Origin: DATFNV01 sp963827935
GTDB lineage: Bacteria; Planctomycetota; Planctomycetia; Gemmatales; Gemmataceae
NCBI GenBank assembly: GCA_963827935.1
Contig: CAWHCN010000009.1
Location: forward strand, 1-64,000
DNA length: 64,000 nucleotides
Direction of reading: 5' to 3'
Shown: in pieces, positions 62,421 to 64,000 of the stretch
How positions within the stretch are numbered: the stretch's first letter is position 1
Layout: every line of letters starts with the position of its first letter
Program-made: the position numbers and the translations under genes
The notes under the pieces: generated by a model
The model's database searches: none
What the model was told of the DNA's origin: nothing
The model's input: only the letters and a program-made list of their open reading frames with translations

Positions 62421-63774
62421 TCAGATCGGCACCACTTGCAGCCCTAACTCCCGCGCTTCGCGCTGCAGCGCTTTCGACCTGACGCTCCTGCTGCTTGACT
62501 TCTTCGGCTGCCGTGCTCTCACGGCGATACGCTTCCCCACGCGTGATGAGGCGATAGAAGAGCTTCGCCAGCTTGTGGGCTGTCGCCCTGATGGCGCTGC
62601 CTATCCCCAGCCGGGCCCGCAGGCGGCGCAGGAAATTACCCAGCACGCTCTTACTTCTGAGCAAGGACCGCGCCGCCAGCCGAAACGCCCTGGCCACCCG
62701 GCTGGCCGTCTGGGCGGGATAGCGGATCCGCTTGCCCGATTGGTGCTTGCGCGGCGCCAGCGTCGTCCAGGCCGCGAAGTGCTTGTCCGTCGGGAAACGT
62801 GCCGCCAGGTCCGGGCCTGTCTCCGACAAGACCGTCAGCACCGTGCTGGCGCCCAGACCGTCCACTTCCGTGACACGCACGCCCGTCAACTGGAAGATCA
62901 AGGCGTCGGCGTCGAACTCCGTCGGGCGGTTGCGACTCTTGGGCGCGGCCTTCTGGGACTCGGGCAACGGACGCCCCTGGGTCTTGTCCGGCATCGGCCC
63001 GGCCGCCTTGGCGTACTCCCGGTCACAGACATGGAGCTGATTCTGGTAGAAGTCCCAGGCCTTGAGCAGTTGTTTCAGCTCGAACAGGTGGGCCGTGTCC
63101 CAGGTCCCTTCCAGGGCCTTGGCAATCTCCTCGCGGCTCTTCTTGCAGCTGGGATCGCGCATCGCCGCCAGCGTCTGGGGGTCACGCTGCCCCTGGGCGA
63201 TGGCACGCAGGATGCGCATGCCGGTGACGCCGGCGATGCTCGACACGGCCAGGTCCAAATGAACATTCATCTGGACCAGCACTTTGAGCATCATCTGCAA
63301 GAGCTTGGCTGCCTCGGTGATCAGATGCTCGCGATGCCGCCACAGCGTCCGCAACGCCAGCACCTCGTGCGCGGGTCGAAAACAGCTCTTGAGCTGGCCA
63401 CAGGCGTGCATCTGCTGCAGCCAGACCGCATCGCAAACGTCGGTCTTCTTCTTGAGGTTGCGGGCCAGGCTGCGTGGATCGACCACCACCACTTCGAAGC
63501 CCTGGCTTTCCAGGAAGTCGCATAAGCACATCCAGTAGACGCCGGTCGATTCGAGCACGACGCTCGTGACGCCGCAGTGGCGTAACCACTCGGCCAGCGT
63601 CTGTAGGTCGGCGGTATAGACGCCGAAGCTACGCACGGGCTGCGGATCGCAAGCGGGGTCGACGGCGACGACGTGGCTGGCGCTGCCGACGTTGATGGCG
63701 GCGGCACAGGGCCGGACGATGCGGGGCGGCGGGATGGGCTGGCGTGTCTTCTTCCGAGGCATGAGGACCTCCAA
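62421..63774 (-). pseudogene. IS110-family recombinase, copy E, mutated
   Basis: Same protein, with two lesions. The first catalytic aspartate is replaced (AAINVGSASH, D24N) and one extra C near 62475 shifts the last ~25 residues, extending the frame to 62212. Loss of a DEDD residue should abolish catalysis independently of the frameshift. The T-to-S change in VRSFGVY is also private. Confidence 0.8.
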
Positions 63775-64000
63775 CGACGGTGAGGGACGGGCGAAGAAAA
63801 TGTCGGCGGAGGATGGGTCGAACGAAGGACGAGACTTTCAAGCGGGCTCGCGGCACCAAGGAAAGTGAAGCCGACCCAAGGGCCAAGCTCAAGCACGGGC
63901 TCAGAGGCACCAGATCAAACGCGGCCACCGCGCCTCCGCCGCCACAAAGAAGAGCTAGAGAAGCGCAGTGCGAACGGAAAGCCGATGGCCTGTCAGGTTC
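63775..64000 (-). ncRNA. candidate bridge RNA region, copy E (partial)
   Basis: Left-end non-coding sequence as in the other copies; the terminal ~35 bp are outside the window. Confidence 0.4.

Larger units (their letters stand above)
62261..64000 (-). mobile_element. IS110-family element, copy E, cut by window end
   Basis: The right end begins after CT 62261-62262 (CCTTTG-CT-TTCAATGAAC). The right-end variant (GTATTTTCGACGCC) matches copy A and not B-D. About 35 bp of the left end lie beyond position 64000. The flanking CCCCAGCCTTTG differs from the A and array target apart from TTG next to the core. Confidence 0.85.

Overview
The window is high-GC DNA from a planctomycete, most likely Gemmatales/Gemmataceae. 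This is inferred from the gene set: an FG-GAP secreted protein, a zinc-ribbon Ser/Thr kinase, proline-rich HEAT proteins, zinc-ribbon membrane proteins, a plant-type enoyl-ACP reductase and a very large RseP-like protease. Gene borders are also densely decorated with palindromic repeats, one of which is the 'NPKRERG'-coding repeat familiar from Gemmata-type genomes. No rRNA or marker gene allows a species call.

Layout. 1-5766: secreted and cell-envelope genes (TPR fragment, FG-GAP protein, PQQ-like propeller, YdjY-domain protein, lipoprotein). 6027-7800: an IS110-family element (copy A). 7899-9578: a vanadium haloperoxidase-like enzyme. 9844-9918: tRNA-Pro(CGG). Its 3' part plus terminator is repeated exactly (93 bp) at 16815-16907, bounding a ~7 kb integrated remnant that holds a toxin-antitoxin pair, an XRE regulator, a decayed ISAs1 element, a REP-associated (RAYT) transposase fragment and two clusters of short repeated boxes. 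16987-31120: ordinary chromosome (DUF1801 and YCII proteins, alpha/beta hydrolase, Ser/Thr kinase, RelE-type module, class I fumarase, HD protein, SprT, FabI, HEAT proteins). 31403-33313: RNase H and an intact ISAs1 element with its 10-bp target duplication. 34549-43996: core genes rseP, dxr, aceE, aceF and a LamG protein. 44068-49385: three head-to-tail IS110 copies (B, C, D). 49594-54717: zinc-ribbon membrane protein, polyprenol-phosphate mannosyltransferase, dnaE. 55336-62095: a defence-like neighbourhood with VapBC, a group II intron with a deleted RT gene, a giant STAND NTPase with a possible HEPN domain, and an Rpn-type nuclease. 62261-64000: IS110 copy E, cut by the window end.

Three mobile systems dominate. 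(1) The IS110 elements carry a conserved ~260-270-bp non-coding segment ahead of the recombinase, where a bridge RNA is expected; it contains short matches to the target and donor junctions in the expected order. (2) At least eight families of perfect or near-perfect palindromes lie at gene ends, some nested inside each other; one family also occurs as a half-site next to the RAYT fragment. (3) The group II intron sits just downstream of a terminator-like hairpin.

Caution: about 25-30 single-base frameshifts are visible, including in dxr, aceE, aceF, fumarase and the mannosyltransferase. Such a density in core genes points to base-level sequence errors rather than gene decay, so coordinates of the frameshifted genes below span the whole reconstructed gene.
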